NCBI RefSeq assembly: GCF_040640155.1
Contig: NZ_JBFABE010000045.1
Span: forward strand, 1-64,000
Direction of reading: 5' to 3'
DNA length: 64,000 nt
Source of the DNA: Streptosporangium sp040640155
Lineage (GTDB): Bacteria > Actinomycetota > Actinomycetes > Streptosporangiales > Streptosporangiaceae
Shown here piece by piece: positions 40,456-49,056 of the stretch. Every line of letters begins with the position of its first letter. Position 1 is the stretch's first letter. A model generated the notes under the pieces. The model made no database searches and was not told where the DNA came from. It worked only from the letters and a program-made list of their open reading frames with translations. Both the position numbers and the translations under genes were made by a program.

Positions 40456-41848
40456 ATGATAGTTTTTCTCACTTGTCTTGCCCGGAAGTCACCCGTGCTG
40501 TTCGGGGTGCTCGCCGGGATCATCGCCCTTCCCGTCATCGCCGTGCTCGTCGCCACGCAGTCCGGCGCGAAGGTCGTGCAGGAGCCGGTGAACCTCGGCA
40601 CCGCGGACGCCTTCGCCGTGCTGGCCGGGACCACCGTCACCAACACCGGCCCCAGCGTGATCACCGGTAACCTCGGCCTCAGCCCGGGCACCGCGGTGAC
40701 CGGTTTCCCGCCGGGAACCGTGTTCGGCACCCAGAACATCGCCGACGCCGTCGCGCTCCAGGCGCAGAACGACCTGACCATCGCCTACAACAACGCGGCG
40801 GGACAGGCCTCGACGGCCCTCGTCGCGGGGGACCTGGTCGGCCGGACGCTGGTGTCGGGCGTCTACACCTCCACCTCCTCGCTCGGGCTGACCGGCACCC
40901 TCACCCTCGACGCCCAGGGCGACCCCGACGCCATCTTCATCTTCCAGGTCGCCTCCACGCTCATCACCGGCTCGGCGAGCCGGGTCCAGCTCATCAACGG
41001 CGCCCAGGCGTGCAACGTCTTCTGGCAGGTGGGCAGCTCGGCGACGCTGGGGACCAACTCCACCTTCGTCGGCAACATCCTCGCCCTGACGTCGATCACG
41101 GTGACGACCGGCGCCGTCGTCGACGGCCGCGTGCTGGCGCGCAACGGACAGGTCAGCCTCGACACGAACACCATCACCCGGGCCGTCTGCGACGCGACCC
41201 CCACCCCGACGGTGACTCCGACCGTCACCCCGACGGTGACTCCGACGGTGACGCCGACCGTCNNNNNNNNNNNNNNNNNNNNNNNNNNNNNNNNNNNNNN
41301 NNNNNNNNNNNNNNNNNNNNNNNNNNNNNNNNNNNNNNNNNNNNNNNNNNNNNNNNNNNACCGTCACTCCCACGGTGACGCCGACCGTCACTCCGACGGT
41401 CACTCCGACGGTGACGCCCACCGTCACCCCGACGGTGACTCCGACGGTGACGCCGACCGTCACTCCCACGGTGACCCCGACCGTCACCCCGACGGTCACT
41501 CCCACCGTCACCCCGACGGTCACTCCGACGGTGACGCCGACCGTCACTCCCACGGTGACCCCGACCGTCACCCCGACGGTCACTCCCACCGTCACCCCGA
41601 CGGTGACGCCCACGCCCACGGTGAGCCCGACCAACACGCGGCGACCCCCGCGGAGGGGGCAGATCATCATCCCGCCCGACGATGACGAGGAGGGCCGGCG
41701 CGGGCGGCGAGGCGGGGACAACCCAGAAGAATTCGACCGGGGTCGGTTCGGTGACCAGTGGTTCGGGCCGCGCGGGCACCAGGACCGCTCTCCCGGACGG
41801 GCCCTCGTTCCCCGTCCGGTCAACCGGAACCTCCCGGTGACCGGCTGA
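40456..41848 (+). CDS. DUF3494 ice-binding-like secreted protein with TPTV repeat stalk (contains assembly gap)
   Basis: The N-terminal membrane segment/signal (about 12-35) is followed by a DUF3494 domain (about 48-240): NLGTADAFAVLAGTTVTNTG, GNLGLSPG, LVSGVYTS, AIFIFQVASTL, CNVFWQVGSSATLG. This beta-solenoid family includes ice-binding and adhesive proteins. A (Thr-Pro-Thr-Val)n stalk comes next and is interrupted by 97 N. Beyond the gap the stalk resumes one frame off, so the real gap length cannot be 97 (96, 99 or 102 would restore the frame). The tail is charged (IIIPPDDDEEGRR...) and ends exactly in LPVTG, with no membrane helix after it. Probably wall- or surface-associated. Confidence 0.85.
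41205..41625 (+). repeat. Thr-Pro-Thr-Val coding repeat
   Basis: Degenerate 12-bp units of acc-ccg-acg-gtc type run on both sides of the gap and encode at least 29 TPTV units after it alone. Codons vary at the third base, so the array is old rather than newly amplified, but it defeated assembly. Confidence 0.9.
41263..41359. other. Assembly gap (97 N)
   Basis: A run of unknown bases inside the TPTV repeat. The true length is unknown; the coding frames on the two sides require a length of 0 modulo 3, unlike 97. Confidence 0.99.
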
Positions 41849-41880
41849 CGTCACGGGCCGTCGACTTCACCGGTCCCGTC

Positions 41881-41928
41881 GGCGTCCCGGTCCAGAGGCG
41901 TCCCGGCCCGAGGGCGTCCCGGTCCGGG
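41881..41928. repeat. 16-bp tandem repeat, three copies
   Basis: The unit ggcgtcccggyccrgr starts at 41881, 41897 and 41913, in the gap between the convergent ice-binding-like and SDR genes. Confidence 0.7.
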
Positions 41929-42005
41929 GCGCCTCGATCCGGGGGCGTGCGGCCGGGGTGGCGGCGGGGGTGGCGGCGGGGGACGCCGCCACCCCGGCCG
42001 TCGTC

Positions 42006-42758
42006 CTAGCGGCGGCCGAAGCGGCGGGTGAGCCGGCCGGTCAGGCCGAGGGGGATCAGGCGGCCGACCCGGACGAGCGCCTTGTAGCGCAGGTCGGGGA
42101 TGCTCACCCGCACGCCACGGGCCAGGTCGCGCATGGCCTCACGGACCACGTCGTCCGCCGACAGCCAGAGGAATCCGGGGATGCTCGAGACGTCCATCGA
42201 GGCACGTTCGTGGAACTCGGTGCGCACGAACCCCGGGCACAGGGCCATGACGCGCACCCGGCCGCCGGACATCTCCAGGGCGACGGACTCGCTGAAGTTG
42301 ACCACCCACGCCTTGGACGCGCTGTAGGAACCGCGGGCGAAGAACGCCGCCACCGAGGCGACGTTGATCACCGCGCCCCGGTCGCGGTCCCTCATCCCGG
42401 GAAGCGCGGCCAGCGTCAGCCGCAGCACGGCCTCGCAGTGCAGCCTGAGCATCCGCACCTCCTGCTCGGCGGGGACGTCGAGGAAGTGGCCTGGGTGACC
42501 GAAACCGGCGTTGTTGACCAGCAGGTCGACACCCTCGCCGAGCCGCCGTTCCACCGCGCGCAGGCCCTCCTCGGACACGAGGTCGGCGACGAGCACCTCG
42601 CTGCTCACCCCGTGGCGCAGGCGGAGCCGTTCGGCGACGTCGGTCAGGCGCTCGCCGTCGCGGGCGACCAGGACGAGGGAGAAGCCGTCGGCGGCCAGGC
42701 GATGGGCGAAGGCGGCACCGATGCCGGCCGTCGCCCCAGTGATCAATGCGGTTGGCAT
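42006..42758 (-). CDS. SDR family oxidoreductase
   Basis: A 250-aa classical short-chain dehydrogenase. NADP(H)-binding TGATAGIGAAFA (about 8-19), LVARDGERL, NNAGFGHPG, and the catalytic Ser and YSASK (in RGSYSASKAWV) are present. The long C-terminal basic tail (LTGRLTRRFGRR) may associate with the membrane. The substrate is unknown; the sequence resembles the group acting on long-chain or sterol-like ketones. It appears leaderless: TAGACT is 6 nt before the ATG. Confidence 0.93.
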   Translation of the reverse strand: MPTALITGATAGIGAAFAHRLAADGFSLVLVARDGERLTDVAERLRLRHGVSSEVLVADLVSEEGLRAVERRLGEGVDLLVNNAGFGHPGHFLDVPAEQEVRMLRLHCEAVLRLTLAALPGMRDRDRGAVINVASVAAFFARGSYSASKAWVVNFSESVALEMSGGRVRVMALCPGFVRTEFHERASMDVSSIPGFLWLSADDVVREAMRDLARGVRVSIPDLRYKALVRVGRLIPLGLTGRLTRRFGRR

Positions 42759-42764
42759 ATCCGA

Positions 42765-42770
42765 AGTCTA
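42765..42770 (-). promoter_or_regulatory. -10 box TAGACT, leaderless promoter
   Basis: On the minus strand TAGACT is followed by 6 nt and the ATG of the SDR gene at 42758. Confidence 0.6.
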
Positions 42771-43007
42771 GGGACGGGACGGGGCGCGAAAGACCGGCGC
42801 GCCCGGCCGGACCGGGGGCCGCGCGCGGCGCGTCCGCCTCGCCCGTGAACATCAAAGATCGGAGAACAGTGAGTGATCATTCGGTAAGTGCGGTGAGCCG
42901 GATAAGCCGCCTTTTTCGATAGTCAAATATAACGGGTTCCGGAGGCATGTCGCTTGTGTTCCAAGCGCTGTGTTCCTGGCCTGAATACTTGCCATGAGGA
43001 GTTCGAA

Positions 43008-43961
43008 ATGGTCAAAAAATACACAATGTCCATCCTTCTTACGGTGATGGCCGGGAGCGGGCTGGGCGTTGGAATCGCCGGAACCGCGACCGCCGGAACC
43101 GGTGCGCCGGCCTCGGTCGCCGGTTTCCACGCGCAGCCGTATCCACCGGTCATCGACTACGTCGCCTCGGCCAACCGGGTCGCGCTGCAGGCCCAGGACG
43201 TCCTGGACGACGCGGAGGCGGTCGCCGAGGAGGCCGAGGACGTCGCGTCCGACGCCGAGGACATCGCCAGGGCGGCGCAGGACGTCGCCGGCGAGGTCGG
43301 GGCGGGCAACATCCCCGCCGCGCGGTCCGCCGTCGAGGAGGCGAGGGAGGCCCTCAGGGACGCGGAGAACGCCGAGGCCACCGCCGCGAGGCTCGCGCCC
43401 GCCACCGTGGAGCTCGTCTCGGCCTCCCGGCCGATCGTCTCCGGCGTCACGGTCGCCCGCCCGGGTGACCTGGCGTGGATCGCGGCCGAGGCGGGCAGGA
43501 TCGCCGCCAGGGCGCGGGACATCGCCACCAGGGCCAAGGCCATCGCCGACAGGGCGGCGGACATCGCCTCCGACGCCACGGCGATCGCGGCGCTCGCGGC
43601 ACCGACCAACGCGGCCGCGGCCGCGGTGGCGACCAACGCCGCGCGGGTCGCGTCCAACGCCGAGGAGCTCGCCTCCGCGGCGGCCGACCTGGCCACCGCG
43701 GCGGAGAATCTGGCCCTGAAGGCCAGGAACGTCGCCCTGGTCGCCCTGGAGGCGCGTGACGGCTGCGAGGGTGACCGCTGCGGCGGCGGCTGCGGTGGCG
43801 GCGGATGCTTCCGCGACGCCTCCTGGGGCTCGGGTGAGAAGCTGCCCTTCACCGGTACGCCGGTGACGACCGTGGCCACGGTCGGCGGTGGCCTGCTGGC
43901 CGCCGGGATCGTCGGCACCCTGATCTCCATCCGGCGCCGTCGATCGTCCAGTGCCCACTAG
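43008..43961 (+). CDS. LPXTG-anchored alanine-rich helical surface protein
   Basis: A 317-aa protein. AGGAG lies 6 nt before the ATG. A signal peptide (about 1-29, MVKKYTMSILLTVMAGS...) is followed by about 200 residues of Ala/Asp/Glu/Arg-rich helix with strong heptad spacing (units like ARDIATRAKAIADRAADIA), expected to form an extended coiled coil. A Cys/Gly-rich patch (about 263-275) precedes a complete sorting signal: LPFTG, a hydrophobic stretch and the tail RRRRSSSAH. A sortase should link it to the wall. The upstream 240 bp are unusually AT-rich for this window. Its end overlaps the DUF4012 gene by 11 nt. Confidence 0.88.
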   Translation: MVKKYTMSILLTVMAGSGLGVGIAGTATAGTGAPASVAGFHAQPYPPVIDYVASANRVALQAQDVLDDAEAVAEEAEDVASDAEDIARAAQDVAGEVGAGNIPAARSAVEEAREALRDAENAEATAARLAPATVELVSASRPIVSGVTVARPGDLAWIAAEAGRIAARARDIATRAKAIADRAADIASDATAIAALAAPTNAAAAAVATNAARVASNAEELASAAADLATAAENLALKARNVALVALEARDGCEGDRCGGGCGGGGCFRDASWGSGEKLPFTGTPVTTVATVGGGLLAAGIVGTLISIRRRRSSSAH

Positions 43962-45825
43962 ACGACACCGCCGGACCGCCGTCATCTGCCTGCTGGCCCT
44001 CGTCGCCGTCCTCGTGCCGGCCGGGGGCTGGTCGGCTCACCTCGGTCTGAGCGTACGAGACCATCTGGAGGCGACCAGGGGCGCGCTGCTCAGGCTGCGC
44101 GCCGCGGTGAGCACGGGGCAGCCGTCGCTGCTCGCCGCACCGCTCGCGGACGCCGGCCGGCACGCCGCCGAGGCGCGGCGGCTGACCGGGGGCGCCGACT
44201 GGTCCCTGCTCACCCACCTTCCGATGATGGGAGACGCCGCGAGCACCGTACGGGGACTGTCCGAGGGGGTGGCGGAACTGACCGGCGTGCTGGACGACCT
44301 CCAGCACGCCGGTGCGGCGTTCATCACCCCGGCCTCCCCGGCACCGGGCGGCGTTCCCGCCCCGGGTGGTACCCCCGCCCCGGGCGGTGCCGCCCCACCG
44401 GCCGGTACTCCCTCGCCGGGCGGTACCGCCTCGCTGGGCGCCACCCTCTCGCCGGGCGGTTCGAGGCGGTTGCTGGCCGCGGTCGAGGCGGCGGCACCGG
44501 TCCTGGACGACGCCGTCACGCGGCTCGCCAGGGTGAGCTCGCTGCTGGCGTCCACCCCGGCGCGCACCGGCGTCGAGGCGCTGGACGAGGCCCGCGGCAC
44601 CGCGCTGAGGGAGATCGACGAGCTGCGCGGCATGCTGGGCGACGCGGTGACCGCCGCGACGCTGCTCCCCCCGATGCTCGGGGGCGACGATCCGCGCCGC
44701 TACTTCCTGGCCTTCCAGACCAACGCCGAGGCGCGGGGCACCGGAGGGCTGGTGGGGGCCTTCGGCATCCTCCGCCTCGACCGGGGCAAGATCGTCATCG
44801 AGCGCCTCTCCTCCAACAACGACCTCGACACCAGCCCCGTCCCCGTCACCGACCCCGGCCCCGGGTTCCGCGGGCGCTACGGGCCGAACGCCACCAGGAT
44901 GCTGTCGGTCTCCAACCTCTCGCCGCACTTCCCGTACGCCGCGGCCATCTGGACCGGGCTGTGGGAGCGGCAGGCCCGCACCCGGCTCGACGGCGCCATC
45001 GCCACCGACCCGGTCGGCCTGGCCCACCTGCTCCGGGTCATCGGCCCGGTCACCGCGCCCGGCGGACAGGTCGTGACGGCCGGCAACGTCGTCGACCTCA
45101 CCGAGCGGGTGGCCTACGCCCGTTTCCCCGACCCCTTGGCGCGCAAGGTGTTCCTCATGGGGATCGCGCGCGCCGTCGGCGAGGCCCTGCCCACCGCCTT
45201 CTCCAACCCCGCCAGGCTGCTGCCCGTACTGGCCGGCATGGTGGGGGAGCGGCGGCTGCAGGTCTGGAGCCGCCACCCGGCCGAGCAGCGGCTGCTGGCA
45301 CGCACCCCCCTCGGCGGCGTACTGCCGTCCCGGCCCGGGCCGTTCGCCGCGCTGGTGGTCAACAACTCCGCCGGCGGCAAGCTCGACTACTACCTGGAAC
45401 GCTCGCTGCACTACCGGCTGGGCCACTGCCGGGACGGCAGGCGCGTCTCGACCGTGCGCGTCCGCCTCACCAACGACGTCCCCAGGAAGACGCTGCCCTC
45501 CTACGTGACCGGCCGGCTCGACAACGCCGGCATGGGCCGGCACCGCCCCGGGTCCAACCTGCTGTGGGTGTCGCTGTACGCGGGCGTCGGGGCCGAGGCG
45601 ACCGCCGCCCGGCTCGACGGCGACCGGGCGCCGATCATCCGGGAGACCGAGCGGTCCCACCCGGTCTACTCGACCATGGTGGAGTTCGCCCCCGGCCAGT
45701 CCAGGTCCCTGGAGTTCGACCTCACCGAACCCGTCTCGAACGAACCGCCGCTGGTCCCGGTACAGCCGCTGGTCAGACCCCAGCGGACCCGCGTCACCCA
45801 GGACACGCGCGGATGCGCCCCCTGA
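43951..45825 (+). CDS. DUF4012 membrane-anchored extracellular protein
   Basis: A 624-aa protein. One N-terminal membrane segment (about 9-28), a helical region, a Gly/Pro-rich spacer with repeated PAPGG units (about 130-170), then the DUF4012 domain: DDPRRYFLAFQTNAEARGTGGLVGAFG, IERLSSNNDLD, FPYAAAIWTGLWERQ, VSLYAGVGAEA. DUF4012 proteins recur in actinobacterial exopolysaccharide loci; I read this as an assembly or attachment role outside the membrane, but no reaction is known. The GTG start overlaps the LPXTG gene, so surface protein and polysaccharide locus are coupled. Confidence 0.88.
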   Translation: MPTRRHRRTAVICLLALVAVLVPAGGWSAHLGLSVRDHLEATRGALLRLRAAVSTGQPSLLAAPLADAGRHAAEARRLTGGADWSLLTHLPMMGDAASTVRGLSEGVAELTGVLDDLQHAGAAFITPASPAPGGVPAPGGTPAPGGAAPPAGTPSPGGTASLGATLSPGGSRRLLAAVEAAAPVLDDAVTRLARVSSLLASTPARTGVEALDEARGTALREIDELRGMLGDAVTAATLLPPMLGGDDPRRYFLAFQTNAEARGTGGLVGAFGILRLDRGKIVIERLSSNNDLDTSPVPVTDPGPGFRGRYGPNATRMLSVSNLSPHFPYAAAIWTGLWERQARTRLDGAIATDPVGLAHLLRVIGPVTAPGGQVVTAGNVVDLTERVAYARFPDPLARKVFLMGIARAVGEALPTAFSNPARLLPVLAGMVGERRLQVWSRHPAEQRLLARTPLGGVLPSRPGPFAALVVNNSAGGKLDYYLERSLHYRLGHCRDGRRVSTVRVRLTNDVPRKTLPSYVTGRLDNAGMGRHRPGSNLLWVSLYAGVGAEATAARLDGDRAPIIRETERSHPVYSTMVEFAPGQSRSLEFDLTEPVSNEPPLVPVQPLVRPQRTRVTQDTRGCAP

Positions 45826-45837
45826 CGACGGCACCGC

Positions 45838-45862
45838 CACCGGCCCACCGCGCTGGCCGGTG
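45838..45862. terminator. Hairpin after DUF4012 gene
   Basis: CACCGGCC (45838-45845) and GGCCGGTG (45855-45862) form a perfect 8-bp stem with a 9-nt loop 12 bp after the stop. No T-run. Confidence 0.45.
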
Positions 45863-45928
45863 CGCGGCGAGCCGGTATGAAAGGGCAAAGAGCGGTGCGC
45901 CGCGGGCCGCGGCGCACCGGCACCGATC

Positions 45929-45934
45929 TACCCT
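45929..45934 (+). promoter_or_regulatory. -10 box TACCCT, leaderless promoter
   Basis: TACCCT lies exactly 6 nt before the ATG at 45941. Confidence 0.55.
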
Positions 45935-45940
45935 CACGTC

Positions 45941-46663
45941 ATGAGGGCTTCACCGGGGACCACCGGAACCACGCCGGGTCTCGTGGCCGGGGAGGAGCGC
46001 GCCACCGGGATCGGCCGGTGGGCCCCCTCCGAGCACGAGGACTGCGGCTCGCGCTGCTGGCGGGACCCCCGGGACGAGCGGGCTCCGCGGGGAGGCGTCC
46101 GCTTCCACATCCTGTTCGTCTGCACCGCCAACATCTGCCGCTCCCCGCTGGCCGAGCGGCTGACCCGCTCGGCGCTGGGCCCCTGCCCGGCCGTCCGGGT
46201 CAGCAGCGCCGGCACCCACGCCCGGCCGGGGATGGAGATGGACCGGCGCGCCAGAGGCACCCTGACCCGGCTCGGCGGCGACCCGGCCGGGTTCACCTCC
46301 TCCCTGCTCACCCCCGCCCGGGTGGCCGCGGCGGACCTGGTGCTGACGGCCACCAGCAGGCACCGCGCGCAGGCGGTGACCCTGCACCTGGCCGCGGCCA
46401 CCCGGACCTTCACCATCGCCGAGTTCGGCGCGCTGGCCCGGGCGGTACAACCGGAGCGGATCCTGCGCCACGCCGACCCCGTGCGAAGGGCCCGCGTCCT
46501 CGTCGAGGAGGCGCGGGCCCTGCGCGGGCTGGTGCGGGTCGACGAGCCCGACATCGCCGACCCCTACGGCGGTTCCTGGCTGGCCTACCGGCTGGCGGGA
46601 CGGACCGTCACCAGGTCCCTGGCCGCCCCGCTCCGGCTGCTCACACCCCCACCGGACGTTTGA
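45941..46663 (+). CDS. Low-molecular-weight protein-tyrosine phosphatase (Wzb-type)
   Basis: A 240-aa protein. The phosphatase P-loop VCTANICRSP (CX5RS) is at about residue 64 and the general-acid loop Asp in DIADPYGG at about 208. The first 55 residues are an extra, charged N-terminal extension. Wzb-type enzymes remove phosphate from the tyrosine-rich tail of the cognate Wzc/CpsD kinase and so control polymer length. The kinase gene is next door on the opposite strand; the two overlap by 23 bp at their 3' ends. Confidence 0.9.
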   Translation: MRASPGTTGTTPGLVAGEERATGIGRWAPSEHEDCGSRCWRDPRDERAPRGGVRFHILFVCTANICRSPLAERLTRSALGPCPAVRVSSAGTHARPGMEMDRRARGTLTRLGGDPAGFTSSLLTPARVAAADLVLTATSRHRAQAVTLHLAAATRTFTIAEFGALARAVQPERILRHADPVRRARVLVEEARALRGLVRVDEPDIADPYGGSWLAYRLAGRTVTRSLAAPLRLLTPPPDV

Positions 46664-48017
46664 CCTCCGGCTCGTAGCCGTACCCGTAGCCGTACCCGTA
46701 GCCGAAGTAGGTCTCGTGCCGGGGCGGGACGAAGTTCAGGACCGTCCCCACCACCCGGGCGTTGATCGACGCCAGCAGCGCGGCGGCGCGCACCATGTGC
46801 TCGCGGCGGGTCTTGCCGTGCCGGCTGACCAGCAGGGTGCCGTCGCACAAAGCGCTGAGCGTCGCGGCGTCGGTCACCGGCAGCAGCGGCGGCGCGTCGA
46901 TGATGACCATGTCGTAGGTCTCGGTGAGCTGGGTCAGCACCTCGCGCATCCCGCCCGAGCCGAGCAGCTCGCTCGGGTTCGGCGGGATCTGCCCGCTCGG
47001 CAGCACCGACATGCCCGGCTCGCCCCAGACCTGGATGACCTCCTTCAGGCGCGCCCTGTCGATCAGCACGTCCGTCAGGCCCGTGTTCCCCTCGATGCCG
47101 AGGTAGCGGGGGATCGTGGGGCGGCGCAGGTCGCCGTCCACCAGGACGATCCGCCACCCGGCCTGGGCCAGCGTGATGGCCAGGTTGACCGAGGTGGAGG
47201 ACTTGCCCTCGCTCGGCAGGCAGCTCGTGACCACCAGCGACCTGGGCTGGCGGTCGACACCGATGAACTGCAGGTTGGTACGGAGCGTGCGGAACGCCTC
47301 CGACCTGGACGAGCGGCCGTTGTTGCGCAGGATCAGCGGCTGGTGCTTCGCGTCCCGCTCGTAGCCGATGATCCCCAGGGTCGAGCTGCCCGACGCCTCC
47401 TGCAGCGCCTCCGGCGTCTTGATGGTGGTGTCCAGGTGGTCGCGGACGACGATGACGGCCATCACCGCCAGCAGCGCGAGCAGCACGGCCAGCACCAGGT
47501 TGACCAGCGGTTTCGGACTGACCGGCTCCTGCGGCACCTCGGCGTGGTCGACCACCGTGACCTTCACCGTGGGACGGCTGGAGGACGTGGGCCGCTCGAT
47601 CTGGTCGATGAGGTCGGCGAAGCTCGCCCCCAGGTCGTTGGCCAGCTCCGCGGCCCGCTTGGGCACCGGGTCGGCGACCGTGGCGCGCAGCAGCACGGTC
47701 CCGGGCACCGCCTCGGCCGTGATGTTCGCCTGCAGCCGCTCCACGTCGGCGTCGTCGGTGACCCGGCTGAGCACCCGCCGGGTGGACAACAGGGTGGCGT
47801 ACGACTGCACCCGCTGCGCCGACAGGATCCCCGCCTGGTAGGCGGTGGACAGGCTGCCCTCCTTGTCGTGGCCGGAGACCAGCATGGAGATCGTCGCGAC
47901 GTACTTCGGCGGCGTGTTGGCCGTGACGGCCACCGCCGCGCTCACCGCGACGACCAGCGACAGCAGGATGAGCGGCCAGTTACGGCGCGCGAGCCGTACG
48001 TAGTAGAGCAGTTCCAT
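46641..48017 (-). CDS. Chain-length regulator and tyrosine autokinase (Wzc/CpsCD fusion)
   Basis: A 458-aa protein. A Wzz-type domain has two membrane segments (about 15-33 and 170-190) around an extracytoplasmic loop with SILSTxR-like text; a BY-kinase domain has Walker A SCLPSEGKSSTS, Walker A' VLVDGDLRRPTI and Walker B MVIIDAPPLL. It ends in a tyrosine cluster, YFGYGYGYGYGYE, the likely autophosphorylation site. It controls export and length of the polysaccharide. Starts 1 nt after the WecA-like gene ends. Confidence 0.94.
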   Translation of the reverse strand: MELLYYVRLARRNWPLILLSLVVAVSAAVAVTANTPPKYVATISMLVSGHDKEGSLSTAYQAGILSAQRVQSYATLLSTRRVLSRVTDDADVERLQANITAEAVPGTVLLRATVADPVPKRAAELANDLGASFADLIDQIERPTSSSRPTVKVTVVDHAEVPQEPVSPKPLVNLVLAVLLALLAVMAVIVVRDHLDTTIKTPEALQEASGSSTLGIIGYERDAKHQPLILRNNGRSSRSEAFRTLRTNLQFIGVDRQPRSLVVTSCLPSEGKSSTSVNLAITLAQAGWRIVLVDGDLRRPTIPRYLGIEGNTGLTDVLIDRARLKEVIQVWGEPGMSVLPSGQIPPNPSELLGSGGMREVLTQLTETYDMVIIDAPPLLPVTDAATLSALCDGTLLVSRHGKTRREHMVRAAALLASINARVVGTVLNFVPPRHETYFGYGYGYGYGYEPEVKRPVGV

Positions 48018-48018
48018 G

Positions 48019-49056
48019 TCAACGTCGCCTTTCGCGGATTCTCTGGAGGGGCTGGGGGGTTCGGACGGACACGCGGACGCTCATGTCCCGCAGCAGGCCC
48101 ACGAGGCCACCGGCGATCGCGCCTGCCACGACCGTCGCGACGAGCGGGGACAACCGGCCCAGGGCCGTCGCCAGGCAGAGGACACCGGTGAACGCCGTGA
48201 TCACGCCCAGCGTGACGGCGACCCAGCGGGTCCCCAGACCGGCGCGCCGCAGCCGGTGCGACACGTGGTCGGTGCCGCCCTGCAACGGCGACCGCCCGGT
48301 CAGCAGGCGGGACAGGAAGACCACGCAGGTGTCGACGGTCGCGACGAACGTCGGCAGGAACAACCCGGCGATCGTCGCGTCCGGGGGGCGTCCCGCGACC
48401 AGCACGGTCGCCGAGCAGGCCAGCGTGAAACCGATGAACAGCGACCCCGAGTCGCCCATGAACACCCGGGCGGGCGCCCAGTTGTAGGGCAGGAAGCCCA
48501 GGCACGCGCAGGTGAGCGCGGCCAGCAGCACCGCGAGCGCGACATGGCCCTGCAACGTCGCCGTCACCGCGAGCAGGACGGCGGCGACGGCCGTGACGAC
48601 GCCCAGCGCGCCGTCCATGTTGTCGAGCAGGTTGAAGGAGTTCGTCATCACGACGATCCACACCGTCGTGAGCACCGGGTCCAGCCACGTCCCGGTCACG
48701 GTGGCCTGGACGCCGGAGAGCACCACCCCCACGGCGACCACGGTCTCCACGGTCAGCCTGGTGAGCGCGGGCAGCGGGGAGAAGTCGTCGATCAGTCCCA
48801 GCAGCGAAACCGCGGCGGCGGCCAGCAGGATCGCGGTGATCTGCAGGTCGGCCACGCCGAGCGCGACCGCGGTGGGCGCCACCGTGCCGACCGTGATCGC
48901 GACACCGCCGAGATAGGGGGTCGGGCTGGCGTGCGCCTTGTGCCCGCCGGGCTGGTCGGTGAGGTCCCAGCGCAGTGCCAGGCGCCGCAGCGGCACCACG
49001 GCCACCGCGCTGATCAGGCAGGCCGTCCCCGCGGTGAGGGCGATCGTCCCGCTCAC
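48019..49056 (-). CDS. Undecaprenyl-phosphate sugar-1-phosphate transferase (WecA/TagO/MraY superfamily)
   Basis: A 345-aa protein with 10-11 membrane segments. Superfamily motifs: DQPGGHKAHASPTPYLGG, LIDDFSPLP (Asp pair), TNSFNLLDNMDGALG, RVFMGDSGSLFIGF, and GGTDHVSHRL with the catalytic His region. It transfers a (GlcNAc/HexNAc)-1-phosphate from UDP-sugar to undecaprenyl phosphate, the first membrane step of the locus's polymer. The GTG start overlaps the preceding epimerase stop by 4 nt. Confidence 0.93.
   Translation of the reverse strand: MSGTIALTAGTACLISAVAVVPLRRLALRWDLTDQPGGHKAHASPTPYLGGVAITVGTVAPTAVALGVADLQITAILLAAAAVSLLGLIDDFSPLPALTRLTVETVVAVGVVLSGVQATVTGTWLDPVLTTVWIVVMTNSFNLLDNMDGALGVVTAVAAVLLAVTATLQGHVALAVLLAALTCACLGFLPYNWAPARVFMGDSGSLFIGFTLACSATVLVAGRPPDATIAGLFLPTFVATVDTCVVFLSRLLTGRSPLQGGTDHVSHRLRRAGLGTRWVAVTLGVITAFTGVLCLATALGRLSPLVATVVAGAIAGGLVGLLRDMSVRVSVRTPQPLQRIRERRR

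Noticed and set aside
40456..41378. Frame continuing through the gap into His/Gly/Asp-rich text
   Set aside because: This frame only arises because the N run is 97 long. The other frame continues the TPTV repeat and ends in LPVTG, so it is the true continuation.
41205..41625. Short regular repeats that might be mistaken for a CRISPR array
   Set aside because: The units are 12 bp, contiguous, without spacers, and encode TPTV in frame.
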